53,606 nucleotides of DNA from Bacteroidales bacterium (lineage in GTDB: Bacteria > Bacteroidota > Bacteroidia > Bacteroidales > UBA12170). This document shows, one piece after another, positions 41,983 through 50,479 of this stretch (positions are counted from its first letter, which is position 1; every line of letters starts with the position of its first letter). The notes below the pieces were generated by a model that worked only from the letters and a program-made list of their open reading frames with translations, was not told the origin of the DNA and did not search any database. The position numbers and the translations under genes were made by a program. The stretch covers positions 1-53,606 of the forward strand of contig JAFGAK010000107.1 in the NCBI GenBank assembly GCA_016933745.1, read 5' to 3'.

Positions 41983-42009
41983 CAGGTCTTAAGCTACGCT
42001 TAAGACCTG
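41983..42009. other. Perfect 12-bp hairpin after the hypothetical gene
   Basis: CAGGTCTTAAGC and GCTTAAGACCTG are exact inverted repeats around TAC. There is no T run on either side, so it is not a standard terminator. It sits between a plus-strand stop (41953) and a minus-strand stop (42176); it may stabilise mRNA ends. Confidence 0.6.
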
Positions 42010-42175
42010 AAATCATCTATATGATATAAATTTGTAAAACCAAAAAGAATCCATCTAAAAGCATGCCAACATCTACATCCATCTAAATGTCAATAACTTA
42101 AAATATTTCCAATTATAAAAAGCCCTTTAAAGCTGTTCGTTTTCGTATGTACAGCGTACAATATCGGACAATTAA

Positions 42176-42466
42176 TTACCGATAAAGACAACGGTAGCTT
42201 GTGTCTCCACTAACTTTAACACCAAATTTTTGATCTTTTTCTACGATAAAGGTTTCGAATTCACCAAATATTTTCCACTCTTCTTGTCCTGGAAGTTTCA
42301 CATTCATTTTACCACTGGTAACGGTCATATACTCAACAGTTGAAGTTCCAAATTCATATTCGCCTTCAGCCATTACACCTATGGTAGCCTCGCCACCTTT
42401 GGTTTTAAATGCAATCGACATTACTTTACCTTCAAAATACTCGTTTGTTTTAAACATATCCTTCAT
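42176..42466 (-). CDS. ppnP: Pyrimidine/purine nucleoside phosphorylase (DUF1255)
   Basis: A 96-residue small cupin of PpnP type: FKTNEYFEGKVMSIAFKT, then EGEYEFGTSTVEYMTVTSGKMNVKLPG and FIVEKDQKFGVKVSGDTSYRCLYR. The usual length is 94-96. It phosphorolyses nucleosides to base and ribose 1-phosphate. An alternative start is the ATG at 42457 (residue 4). Single gene. Confidence 0.93.
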   Translation of the reverse strand: MKDMFKTNEYFEGKVMSIAFKTKGGEATIGVMAEGEYEFGTSTVEYMTVTSGKMNVKLPGQEEWKIFGEFETFIVEKDQKFGVKVSGDTSYRCLYR

Positions 42467-42540
42467 TTGAATTAAAAATTAATGCTCAAAATTACTCAAA
42501 TTAAAAATTCTAATAGTATGCTATTGAATTTAAAAATAAA

Positions 42541-42548
42541 TATATTTG
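42541..42548 (+). promoter_or_regulatory. -7 box of the lysC-lysA transcript
   Basis: TATATTTG matches TAnnTTTG; transcription would start near 42555, almost at the leader-peptide ATG. Confidence 0.6.
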
Positions 42549-42556
42549 CAGCCGAA

Positions 42557-42622
42557 ATGAAAAAAATGATAAAACATAGCAAACATATGAAGGCGATTGG
42601 AAACAACCGTGGTTTGTTATAG
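42557..42622 (+). CDS. Lys/Met-rich leader peptide upstream of lysC
   Basis: A 21-codon frame from ATG 42557 to TAG 42620-42622. It starts MKKMIKHSKHMK and contains five Lys and three Met (one the initiator) within the first 12 residues; the end reads NNRGLL. It lies between the lysC promoter and a strong terminator that precedes lysC. Lysine and methionine are end products of the aspartate pathway that lysC begins, so ribosome stalling at these codons could control read-through. The peptide would be nearly leaderless. Expression is not proven. Confidence 0.55.
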   Translation: MKKMIKHSKHMKAIGNNRGLL

Positions 42623-42680
42623 TAGGATATAAAACACTAAATAAAACGCCCGGTTGAACAGCTCAATCGGGCGTTTTTTT
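42602..42680 (+). promoter_or_regulatory. Probable transcription attenuator of lysC-lysA
   Basis: Three elements are visible. (1) A hairpin AACAACC-GT-GGTTTGTT at 42602-42618 with one bulged base. (2) CAACCG at 42604-42609, complementary to CGGTTG at 42651-42656 in the 5' arm of the terminator, a possible antiterminator. (3) The terminator itself. CAACCG lies inside leader codons 16-18, so a ribosome at the end of the peptide would mask it and favour termination. Confidence 0.5.
42645..42680 (+). terminator. Strong intrinsic terminator in the lysC leader
   Basis: A 13-bp stem AACGCCCGGTTGA / TCAATCGGGCGTT (one G-T pair), loop ACAGC, ending in seven T (42674-42680). It lies 16 bp upstream of the lysC start, so it must be bypassed for lysC to be expressed from the upstream promoter. 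Confidence 0.93.
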
Positions 42681-42696
42681 AATACATTAACTAAAG

Positions 42697-44022
42697 ATGA
42701 TTGTACAAAAATTTGGAGGAACTTCGGTAGGAAATGCGGATCGGATTAAAAACCTCCTCAACCTGATTCAAACAGACAAACCAAATATAGTTGTTCTTTC
42801 CGCAGTAAGCGGAACCACGAATAAACTGGTTGAAATAACTGAAAACCTGTATCAGCAAGATAAAAATGCAGCATGCCAAAACATGGAAGCTTTGCAAAAA
42901 GAGTATTTTCAGCTTGTGGATGAGCTCTACGATACGGAAAATAAAAAAAGTGAAGCGATTGAATTAGTAAAAGCTCATTTTACCTACTTAAAACGATTTA
43001 CAGAAAGAGTATTTACCATTCTTCAAGAAAAAGCCGTTTTGGCGCAAGGCGAATTACTTAGTACAGCTTTATTCCAAGGACTTTTAGAAGAAAGATCTAT
43101 CAATTCCGTATTGCTTCCTGCCTTGGATTTTATGCGAATTGATAAAAATCTCGATCCGGATGAATATTATATCAAAGAAAACCTAAACCGTATTCTAAAA
43201 AATAACGCCAACACCAAATTATTTGTAACTCAAGGATATATTTGCAGAAATGCCTATGGCGAAATAGATAACCTCAAAAGAGGCGGGAGCGATTATACAG
43301 CATCTCTGATCGGTCAAGCAATTCAAGCAGAAGAAATTCAAATCTGGACGGACATCGACGGATTGCATAACAACGATCCTCGCTATGTAAAAAACACACA
43401 ACCCGTAGCAAATCTCTCTTTCGAAGAAGCGGCGGAATTGGCCTATTATGGTGCTAAAATTCTTCATCCATCGAGTATATTACCAGCTAAAAAAGCAGAT
43501 ATTCCCGTTCGATTAAAAAACAGCCTGAACCCAAATCGGCCCGGAACAATCATCCAAAATAGTACTCCAATTCCAGGGATCAAAGCTATTGCCGCAAAAG
43601 ACAATATCACGGTAGTGCGAATTAAATCCGACCGAATGTTGTTTGCTTATGGATTTTTAAGAAAAGTGTTTGAAGTATTCGAGATTTACAAAACACCGAT
43701 TGATATGATTACTACTTCGGAAGTTGCTGTATCGATGAGCATTGACGATACCACGCATTTGAATGATATTATGATCGACTTGAAAAAATTTGGTCAAGTT
43801 GAAATAACACCAAATCAAGTGATTATTGCCATGGTAGGTTATATTCCTCACTCTGAAAAAGGATATGCTTCGAAAGTTTTTGATGCATTGCTTCCTGTTC
43901 CAATCCACATGATTTCTTACGGAGCTAGCAATCACAATATCTCTTTAATCATCGACCAAAATAATAAATTGGAAGCTTTGAATGCACTTCATTTAAAACT
44001 CTACAGAAACAACGAAGCATGA
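42697..44022 (+). CDS. lysC: Aspartate kinase (monofunctional, with ACT domains)
   Basis: A 441-residue kinase. Catalytic signatures are VQKFGGTSVGNADRI near the start, VTQGYICRNAYGEI, LKRGGSDYTASLIGQA and WTDIDGLHNNDPR. Two ACT domains follow (about 300-440: ITVVRIKSDRML and VIIAMVGYIPHS), typical sites of lysine or threonine feedback. It makes aspartyl phosphate, the first step to lysine, methionine, threonine and meso-diaminopimelate. It overlaps lysA by 4 nt. The upstream terminator and leader peptide point to attenuation. Confidence 0.95.
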   Translation: MIVQKFGGTSVGNADRIKNLLNLIQTDKPNIVVLSAVSGTTNKLVEITENLYQQDKNAACQNMEALQKEYFQLVDELYDTENKKSEAIELVKAHFTYLKRFTERVFTILQEKAVLAQGELLSTALFQGLLEERSINSVLLPALDFMRIDKNLDPDEYYIKENLNRILKNNANTKLFVTQGYICRNAYGEIDNLKRGGSDYTASLIGQAIQAEEIQIWTDIDGLHNNDPRYVKNTQPVANLSFEEAAELAYYGAKILHPSSILPAKKADIPVRLKNSLNPNRPGTIIQNSTPIPGIKAIAAKDNITVVRIKSDRMLFAYGFLRKVFEVFEIYKTPIDMITTSEVAVSMSIDDTTHLNDIMIDLKKFGQVEITPNQVIIAMVGYIPHSEKGYASKVFDALLPVPIHMISYGASNHNISLIIDQNNKLEALNALHLKLYRNNEA

Positions 44023-45161
44023 AAAACAAAGTAGACTTTACGAACATTAAAACGCCGGCTTATCTCTACAATATTTCATTGTTAGAGCAAACGCTAAATT
44101 CCATACAAAAACTAGCTAATCAATACAAATACCACGTTCATTATGCATTAAAAGCAAATAACAACCCTCGAATTTTACAAACAATTTCCGGGTTTGGTTT
44201 TGGCGCTGATTGTGTGAGTGGAAATGAAATAAAAGAAGCTATTAAACAAGGATTTAAAACGTCGCAAATTGCTTTTGCAGGTGTTGGAAAGACCGACGAA
44301 GAAATTAACTATGCGCTTGAACAAGAAATCTTTAGTTTTAATTGCGAATCCTTGCCTGAGATTGAAGTGATTAATGAGCTCGCACAGAAAATGCAAAAAA
44401 CGGCATCGCTAGCCTTACGTATTAATCCGAATGTGGATGCAAATACGCACAAATACATCACCACTGGATTAGAAGAAAATAAATTCGGCATTAATCTTTG
44501 GGACATTGATTCTATTTTGGATGCAATGGAAGGAATGCAAAATGTGAAGCTAACTGGAATTCATTTTCATATTGGCTCACAAATAACCGATCTCGACACT
44601 TTCAAAAACCTCTCCAATAGAATCAATCAGATCCAAGAGAAACTCTATGCTCGACAGCTAATTGTGGATCACATTAATGTTGGTGGTGGTTTGGGAATTA
44701 ATTACCACCAGCCCGACGAAGATCCTATTCCTGATTTCGAGTCTTACTTTAAAATTTTCCACGATTTTCTGGAATTAAGACCTAAACAACAATTGCATTT
44801 TGAATTGGGACGTTCGATTGTTGGACAAATGGGAAGCTTATTGAGCAAGGTTATTTATGTAAAAAAAGCAAGCAAGAAAGATTTCTTAATCATTGATGCT
44901 GCCATGACTGATTTAATTCGCCCGGCTCTTTATCAAGCTTATCATAAAATAGAGAACTTAAGTTCAACTTGTGAGGAAAAACAAAATTACGATGTGGTTG
45001 GTCCGGTTTGTGAATCGGCTGATATATTTGCCAAAGCAGTTTCGCTCCCAAAAAGTCAGCGTGGAGATTATATCTTAATTCGATCGGCTGGAGCCTACGG
45101 ACAAGTCATGTCGTCGAATTACAACATGAGAGACAACGCGCAAGTTGTTTTCGTTGACTAA
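44019..45161 (+). CDS. lysA: Diaminopimelate decarboxylase
   Basis: A 380-residue fold-type III PLP enzyme. YHVHYALKANNNP carries the PLP lysine (Lys45). GIHFHIGSQI, NVGGGLGINY and the C-terminal GPVCESADIFAK (active-site Cys) are family motifs, with YGQVMSSNYN at the end. It converts meso-diaminopimelate to lysine in the cytoplasm. The ATG overlaps the lysC stop by 4 nt, so both enzymes are made together. Pairing of the first and last lysine-pathway enzymes supports lysine-specific control. Confidence 0.96.
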   Translation: MKNKVDFTNIKTPAYLYNISLLEQTLNSIQKLANQYKYHVHYALKANNNPRILQTISGFGFGADCVSGNEIKEAIKQGFKTSQIAFAGVGKTDEEINYALEQEIFSFNCESLPEIEVINELAQKMQKTASLALRINPNVDANTHKYITTGLEENKFGINLWDIDSILDAMEGMQNVKLTGIHFHIGSQITDLDTFKNLSNRINQIQEKLYARQLIVDHINVGGGLGINYHQPDEDPIPDFESYFKIFHDFLELRPKQQLHFELGRSIVGQMGSLLSKVIYVKKASKKDFLIIDAAMTDLIRPALYQAYHKIENLSSTCEEKQNYDVVGPVCESADIFAKAVSLPKSQRGDYILIRSAGAYGQVMSSNYNMRDNAQVVFVD

Positions 45162-45168
45162 TAACAAG

Positions 45169-45202
45169 ATCCCTTCGAGCGTAAAAATACCCTCGAAGGG
45201 AT
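45169..45202. terminator. Shared hairpin between lysA and ygeW
   Basis: An 11-bp perfect stem ATCCCTTCGAG / CTCGAAGGGAT around a 12-base A-rich loop, between convergent genes. No clear T run on either strand, so it may work as a weak bidirectional terminator or mRNA end. Confidence 0.55.
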
Positions 45203-45221
45203 TATCAGGATTTATAAAAAA

Positions 45222-46412
45222 TTACATTTTTCTTTTCTCGCCTTTTTTAAGCAATTCCGACAATACTCTTCCCGGATCTTTGAAACGATTGCTAAGCATC
45301 ATTGCAGCAATGATATACGGTTTGTAGCCGGCTTCCTTATAGGTTTCGATGCGATATTTTTCAAAAACTTCGGCACTAACTTCACCTCTTTCACAAGAAA
45401 TTCCTGATATATCCGCTGGTAAGCAATGCATATACAATGCTTCTCCATTTTTTGTCAGTTTCATCTTTTCTGCATCTGCTTCCCAATTCATGAATTTCGC
45501 ATTGTTTGCAAGCGCAGCTTGTTCTAGAGCTTTAAGTCCATCGCGATCGTTTTTCCGCAGCAATTCCGTACGTTGTCCCATTACAGCATAAGGAGCCCAA
45601 CTTTTTGGATAAACAATATCCGCATCTTTAAAAGCTTCGTCCATGCTATTGACAATTTTAAAACTGCCACCTGTTTCTTGCGCTTGTTTTTGTGCTTGTT
45701 GAATCACATCCGGAATTAATCCATAACCTTCGGGATGAGCTAATTCCACTTCCATTCCAAATCGCGTTAGCAAACCAATGATCCCTTGTGGCACACTCAA
45801 AGGTTTACCATAACTAGGAGAATAAGCCCAAGTCATTGCAAGTTTTTTGCCTTTCAGATTTTCGAGCGATCCAAAATAATTTTTCAGATGCATCAAATCT
45901 GCCATGGATTGAGTTGGATGATCGATATCGCATTGCAAATTAATAATTCCAGGACGTTGAGGAAGAACGCCTTGCGCAAACCCATCGTCAAGAGCTTCTC
46001 CAACTTCGCGCATATAGGCATTTCCGGCACCTAAGTACATATCATCACGGATTCCGATAATATCTGTCAAAAACGAAATCATATTTACAGTTTCGCGCAC
46101 GGTTTCGCCATGAGCAATTTGTGATTTTCCTTCTTCCAAATCCTGCATTTCCAAGCCGAGTAAATTGGCAGCAGAGCTGAAAGAGAATCGAGTTCGGGTT
46201 GAGTTATCGCGAAATTGAGAAATTGCCAAACCCGATTTAAACACATTGGTTGAAATATTATGATTGCGCAGCGATTGAAGCGCTTTGGCAATATCTAGTA
46301 CTTGTTCAATATCTTGTCTGGATTTTTCCCAAGTGAGTAAAAAATCGGTTTCGAAAAGATGGTTCGTATCGCGTAATACAATATCGTTGATGAGCTTTTG
46401 CAAATTTTCCAT
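45222..46412 (-). CDS. ygeW: Knotted carbamoyltransferase YgeW
   Basis: Encodes 396 residues from the ATG at 46412; an in-frame TTG at 46442 would overlap ygeY. The trans-carbamoylase signatures are FRDNSTRTRFSF (carbamoyl phosphate site), CDIDHPTQSMADL and MHCLPADISG. The long, strongly conserved stretches (EGKSQIAHGETVRET, GIRDDMYLGAGNAYMREVG) are those of YgeW, a knotted-fold carbamoyltransferase whose substrate is unknown. It follows ygeY, its usual partner; the ammonia-lyase ygeX often found with them is not in this window. Confidence 0.93.
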   Translation of the reverse strand: MENLQKLINDIVLRDTNHLFETDFLLTWEKSRQDIEQVLDIAKALQSLRNHNISTNVFKSGLAISQFRDNSTRTRFSFSSAANLLGLEMQDLEEGKSQIAHGETVRETVNMISFLTDIIGIRDDMYLGAGNAYMREVGEALDDGFAQGVLPQRPGIINLQCDIDHPTQSMADLMHLKNYFGSLENLKGKKLAMTWAYSPSYGKPLSVPQGIIGLLTRFGMEVELAHPEGYGLIPDVIQQAQKQAQETGGSFKIVNSMDEAFKDADIVYPKSWAPYAVMGQRTELLRKNDRDGLKALEQAALANNAKFMNWEADAEKMKLTKNGEALYMHCLPADISGISCERGEVSAEVFEKYRIETYKEAGYKPYIIAAMMLSNRFKDPGRVLSELLKKGEKRKM

Positions 46413-46431
46413 AGTACGTTTCGTATTCGTT

Positions 46432-47625
46432 TTATTTTTCAATTAAGTAAGCATAAAGAGCATAAAAAGCGGAGGCTTGAACCAAATCAGTTACAGGAAC
46501 TTTTTCATTTGGAGCGTGTGCCATGACTTCATTACCCGGACCAAATCCAATCATCGGAACTTTATAATATCCATTGATTGTAACTCCATTGGTAGAAAAA
46601 GTCCATTTATCAACCAATGGTTTTTTATTGAATAAATGCTCAAAAGCCTGAACCCCAGTTTGAACTACCGTAGAATCCTCTTCCATTTTCCAGGTTGGAA
46701 AATATTTTTCCATGCCATATTTCAATCCTGTATAAGCCGTTTCTTCGTAATGAAGAACTTCTACAGTTGCATCTAAATCTTTTACAATAGCCTGAATTTC
46801 AGCAACTGCAGATTCTTTTGTTTCGCCCCAAGTTAATCTACGATCGAGGTGGATCCGAGCATAATCGGAAACAGCACAAAGCGATGGACTTCCTGATTTG
46901 ATTTCAGAGATTGTAACGCTTCCTCTTCCTAAAAAGGGATCGAAGGCTAATTTTTCGTTTAATTTTTCAATTTCTAAAGCAGCTCTAGAAGCATTGTAAA
47001 TTGCATTTACGCCGCGTTCAGGAGCAGATCCGTGAGCAGATAAACCTTTAAAACTAACAGCAATTTCCATTCTACCACGGTGACCACGATAGATATTTAA
47101 ATTAGTAGGTTCGGTACTAATGGCAAAATCAGGATGAATGCCTCCTTCTTCATAAATATATTTCCAACACAAACCATCACAATCTTCTTCCATGACGGTT
47201 CCTGTAAAATAGATGGTCCAGTCTCTATCAAAACCTAATTCTTTCAAGATCCGACCTGAAGTAACAAAAGCAGCAGGACCGCCTTCTTGATCCACAGTCC
47301 CTCTTCCGTGAACAAAACCATCTTTTATTTCGCCGGATAAAGGGTCAAAATCCCAATTATCCATATTGCCAAAATCGACGGTATCCATATGACCATCGAT
47401 AGCTAAAATGTTCTTCCCATTTCCTATTCTGCCAATAACATTTCCTAAACCATCGATCCAAACTTCATCAAAATTGGCTTCTTCCATTTGCCTTCTCAAC
47501 TCCAGCATTACCTCTTTTTCGCCGAGGCTCAACGACTTAATTTTTACAAGTTTTGATAAGTTCTCTGCAGTATAACTACTGTATTTTTCTGCTAAATTGT
47601 TTATTTGTGCTGCTAAATTTTTCAT
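46432..47625 (-). CDS. ygeY: YgeY-type M20 metallohydrolase
   Basis: A 397-residue M20-family peptidase/deacylase. AIDGHMDTVDFG gives the first metal ligands, HGRGTVDQEGG the bridging Asp, and MEEDCDG the catalytic and metal Glu pair, with GHRGRMEIAVSFKG opening the dimerisation lid domain. YgeY proteins are annotated as selenium-metabolism-linked hydrolases by neighbourhood; the true substrate is unknown. It is upstream of ygeW with a 19-bp gap and shares a promoter at 47642-47649. Confidence 0.92.
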   Translation of the reverse strand: MKNLAAQINNLAEKYSSYTAENLSKLVKIKSLSLGEKEVMLELRRQMEEANFDEVWIDGLGNVIGRIGNGKNILAIDGHMDTVDFGNMDNWDFDPLSGEIKDGFVHGRGTVDQEGGPAAFVTSGRILKELGFDRDWTIYFTGTVMEEDCDGLCWKYIYEEGGIHPDFAISTEPTNLNIYRGHRGRMEIAVSFKGLSAHGSAPERGVNAIYNASRAALEIEKLNEKLAFDPFLGRGSVTISEIKSGSPSLCAVSDYARIHLDRRLTWGETKESAVAEIQAIVKDLDATVEVLHYEETAYTGLKYGMEKYFPTWKMEEDSTVVQTGVQAFEHLFNKKPLVDKWTFSTNGVTINGYYKVPMIGFGPGNEVMAHAPNEKVPVTDLVQASAFYALYAYLIEK

Positions 47626-47641
47626 TCAATTATATTTTTCT

Positions 47642-47649
47642 CAAATTTA
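47642..47649 (-). promoter_or_regulatory. -7 box of ygeY-ygeW with -33 TTTG
   Basis: Minus-strand TAAATTTG matches TAnnTTTG; a TTTG lies at 47671-47674, 21 bp upstream. Good spacing. Confidence 0.65.
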
Positions 47650-47704
47650 AGAAAGCTATCGGATTAAAATCAAAATGTGAATAAAATCATTTGATAAATC
47701 TTCT

Positions 47705-47712
47705 TATTTTTG
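47705..47712 (+). promoter_or_regulatory. -7 box of the MscS gene
   Basis: TATTTTTG, matching TAnnTTTG, 22 bp before the start codon and back to back with the ygeY promoter. Confidence 0.5.
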
Positions 47713-47734
47713 CAGAAATTAAAATCAAATTAGT

Positions 47735-48538
47735 ATGGAAAACTTATGGAATGAATACTCCCCACTTATTATTGAATATGGCACGGGTTTAATTTACGCA
47801 ATTCTGGTTCTTGTAATTGGCTTATACATTGTAAGTTTAATTACCAAATCAGCAAAAAAATTAATGATGAAAGGAGCTTTGGATATCTCTCTTGTCCCTT
47901 TTCTTACTTCGTTAATTAATATTGGATTAAAAATTTTAGTGGTTATTTCTGCATTAAGTATGCTTGGTATCGAAATGACTTCGTTTATTGCACTTTTAGG
48001 CGCTGCTGGTTTAGCTGTTGGTATGGCTTTGAGTGGAACGCTACAGAATTTTGCAGGAGGAGTCATTATCTTGATCCTTAAACCATTTAAAGTAGGCGAT
48101 GTTATTGAAGCACAAGGTTATATAGGTTCTGTGAAAGAAATTCTGATTTTTAATACGATACTTACCACTTTCGATAATAAATCTATTATCCTACCAAATG
48201 GAAGCTTAGCAACAGGTTCCATGGTAAATTACACCTCTCAAGAAACACGTAGAGTGGATTGGAAATTTGGCATTGCCTATGGCGACGATTCTGATCATGC
48301 AAAAAAAGTAATGATGGATTTGATTACTGCTGATGAACGAGTTTTGCAAGATCCTCCTCCATTTGTAGCACTCAGCGAATTAGGCGATAGCAGTGTGAAT
48401 TTTGTTGTGCGGGCATGGGTAAATGCTGGAGATTATTGGCCAGTCTTTTTTGAAATGAATGAAAAAGTATATAAAACCTTCTCGAAAGAAGGATTGCATA
48501 TCCCATTTCCACAAATGGATATTCATTTGGATAAATAA
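47735..48538 (+). CDS. Small-conductance mechanosensitive channel (MscS family)
   Basis: A 267-residue channel. Three membrane helices (about 15-35, 60-80, 88-115) include the pore-lining helix with its Gly/Ala pattern (LGAAGLAVGMALSGTLQNFAGG). The beta domain follows (FKVGDVIEAQGYIGSVKEI) and a C-terminal alpha-beta domain ending FPQMDIHLDK. It opens under membrane tension to release solutes in hypo-osmotic shock. Length is normal for the short MscS type. Single gene with a terminator. Confidence 0.95.
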   Translation: MENLWNEYSPLIIEYGTGLIYAILVLVIGLYIVSLITKSAKKLMMKGALDISLVPFLTSLINIGLKILVVISALSMLGIEMTSFIALLGAAGLAVGMALSGTLQNFAGGVIILILKPFKVGDVIEAQGYIGSVKEILIFNTILTTFDNKSIILPNGSLATGSMVNYTSQETRRVDWKFGIAYGDDSDHAKKVMMDLITADERVLQDPPPFVALSELGDSSVNFVVRAWVNAGDYWPVFFEMNEKVYKTFSKEGLHIPFPQMDIHLDK

Positions 48539-48560
48539 ATTTCAAGAAATCTTATATTGG

Positions 48561-48599
48561 AATCGGGTTAAATTAAATTTTAACCCGATTTTATTTTTT
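48561..48599 (+). terminator. Terminator after the MscS gene
   Basis: A 12-bp perfect stem AATCGGGTTAAA / TTTAACCCGATT, 6-base loop, then a T-rich tail. The tail overlaps the stop region of the convergent polyprenyl synthase gene. Confidence 0.88.
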
Positions 48600-49565
48600 C
48601 CGTTCGCAGGTATAATTTACCAAACTCTCCAAAGCAACTTTATATTTACTTGAGGGGAAGTCACCTAACACAGCCAAAGCCTTGTCTCTGTATTTATACA
48701 TCTGTTTTTCAGCGTATTGTATTCCTCCACTGGAATTCACTTGATCGACCAAATCAGACACTTTTTCGGGATTATCGTGGTGTTTTTTTACGGTTCGTAT
48801 TGCCTTTTTTCTTTCAGATGACGAACTTATATTGAGCATATAAATCAATGGCAAAGTCATTTTTTGTTCTTTGATATCAATTCCTTGCGGTTTACCAATG
48901 GCATTGGTTTTTTCAAAATCAAAAATATCGTCTTTAATCTGAAAAGCAATGCCAACGTATTCGCCAAATTGCCTAAGTTTTTCCACGGTTTCTAGATCTG
49001 CATGCACAGATTGAGCACCAACAGCACAACAAGAAGCAATTAATGTTGCTGTTTTTTTTCGGATTATTTCGTAGTAAATTTCCTCTTTGATATCTAAACG
49101 ACGCGCTTTCTCGATTTGCAACAATTCGCCTTCGGCCATTTCGCGTGTTGCTTCCGAAACGATTTCCAAAACCTCATAATCTTTGTGTACCATAGCTAAT
49201 GACAAGCCTTTTGAAAGTAAAAAATCTCCGGCAAGAACTGCTATTTTATTTTTCCACAAAGCATTTACCGAAAATAAGTTTCTTCTTTTATCGGCATCAT
49301 CCACTACATCATCGTGTACCAAAGTGGCCGTATGAAGCAGCTCGATCAAACTGGCTGCACGTGCCGTTGCTTCAGTAACTTCGCCAACTAAATGAGCGGA
49401 TAAGAAAACAAACATTGGGCGCATTTGCTTTCCTTTTTGCTTATGGATGTAGCGCAATACAAAATCAAGTAATTTGATATTGGATTGCATGGCGGATTTA
49501 AAAACAGAATTAAATGTTTCTAAGTCACTGCTCAATAATTCTTTTAGCTCCTTATTTACACTCAT
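48591..49565 (-). CDS. Polyprenyl diphosphate synthase (octaprenyl-type)
   Basis: A 324-residue trans-prenyltransferase. The first Asp-rich motif is HDDVVDDADKRR (D-D-x4-D form), the second is KDDIFDFE; GKQMRPMFVFLSAHL near the start binds the isopentenyl diphosphate. It lengthens farnesyl diphosphate to a long chain for menaquinone or ubiquinone side chains; chain length is not readable here, but the size fits IspB-like octaprenyl or heptaprenyl enzymes. Single gene. Confidence 0.92.
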   Translation of the reverse strand: MSVNKELKELLSSDLETFNSVFKSAMQSNIKLLDFVLRYIHKQKGKQMRPMFVFLSAHLVGEVTEATARAASLIELLHTATLVHDDVVDDADKRRNLFSVNALWKNKIAVLAGDFLLSKGLSLAMVHKDYEVLEIVSEATREMAEGELLQIEKARRLDIKEEIYYEIIRKKTATLIASCCAVGAQSVHADLETVEKLRQFGEYVGIAFQIKDDIFDFEKTNAIGKPQGIDIKEQKMTLPLIYMLNISSSSERKKAIRTVKKHHDNPEKVSDLVDQVNSSGGIQYAEKQMYKYRDKALAVLGDFPSSKYKVALESLVNYTCERKK

Positions 49566-49655
49566 AACACCTTCAAAATTAAAAATAATGCGGACACCGA
49601 TGATTTTAAAGCAAAAATCTTCATCTTTTTCTGTTATTTTGCAAAAAAAATAATC

Positions 49656-50432
49656 ATGGGTGGATTTTTATTCGACGATATCATATTTGGGCCTGTAAAA
49701 AGCAGACGTTTAGGTGTTTCGCTTGGAGTGAATCTTTTACCAACTGATTATAAGTTTTGTACGTTTGATTGCATTTATTGCGAATGTGGTTGGTCTCAAA
49801 AAGCAACCAAAAAAATCGACCTACCAACACGAGAAGAAATTAAAACTCGTTTAGAAACCGTTTTAAAACAACGCTATCGCGATCAGCAAGTCATTGATTC
49901 TATAACATTTGCCGGAAACGGAGAGCCAACTATTCATCCAGAATTTGCTGCAATTATAGATGATACCATCGCTTTGCGGGCTACTTATTTTCCTCAAGCA
50001 TTGATAACTGTTTTATCCAATGCTTCGTTGGTAAATAACAATCAAGTTATTAGCGCTTTACAAAAAGTAGATAAAAATATTTTAAAACTCGATGCCGGAA
50101 CGGAATCTACTTTTCAAGCAATTAATCAACCCAACGGAAAGCTAACTTTACAACAGGTGGTAGATTACTTGAAAAAGTTCGAAGGGAATTTGATTATTCA
50201 AACTTTATTTTTGAAAGGCTATGGCCAACACAAAGGAATAGATAATACTACCGATTCTGAAGTGGCGGCTTGGTTGGAACTTCTTAAGGAAGTAAAACCT
50301 AAAAGTGTAATGATTTATCCGATTGAGCGCGAAACACCGGAAGCAAGCATTTATAAAGTTGATTCAATTCAACTTGATCAAATTGCCGAACAAGTGAAAA
50401 TGCTAGGATTTACTGTGGAAGTTTTCGGCTAA
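49656..50432 (+). CDS. Radical SAM protein (COG0731-type)
   Basis: A 258-residue radical SAM protein. FGPVKSRRLGVSLGVNLLP precedes the cluster motif Cys35-x3-Cys39-x2-Cys42 (CTFDCIYC); ITFAGNGEPTIHP is the GGE-like SAM-binding segment, and LKLDAGTE follows. The layout resembles tRNA wyosine-type (Taw1-like) radical SAM proteins, but bacterial members have no assigned substrate. Single gene, downstream of nothing obvious and just upstream of the TPP riboswitch. Confidence 0.85.
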   Translation: MGGFLFDDIIFGPVKSRRLGVSLGVNLLPTDYKFCTFDCIYCECGWSQKATKKIDLPTREEIKTRLETVLKQRYRDQQVIDSITFAGNGEPTIHPEFAAIIDDTIALRATYFPQALITVLSNASLVNNNQVISALQKVDKNILKLDAGTESTFQAINQPNGKLTLQQVVDYLKKFEGNLIIQTLFLKGYGQHKGIDNTTDSEVAAWLELLKEVKPKSVMIYPIERETPEASIYKVDSIQLDQIAEQVKMLGFTVEVFG

Positions 50433-50461
50433 TTTTTCTCCTTCTTATATCTTTTTGTTTG

Positions 50462-50469
50462 TATATTTG
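50462..50469 (+). promoter_or_regulatory. -7 box of the TPP riboswitch transcript
   Basis: TATATTTG matches TAnnTTTG; the riboswitch begins about 12-20 bp downstream, at the expected transcription start. Confidence 0.65.
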
Positions 50470-50479
50470 CAACGATAAT

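Noticed and set aside
42645-42680. Terminator belonging to an upstream gene rather than to lysC
   Set aside because: The upstream gene ppnP is on the other strand and runs away from it; the promoter at 42541 and the hairpin are on the same transcript as lysC.
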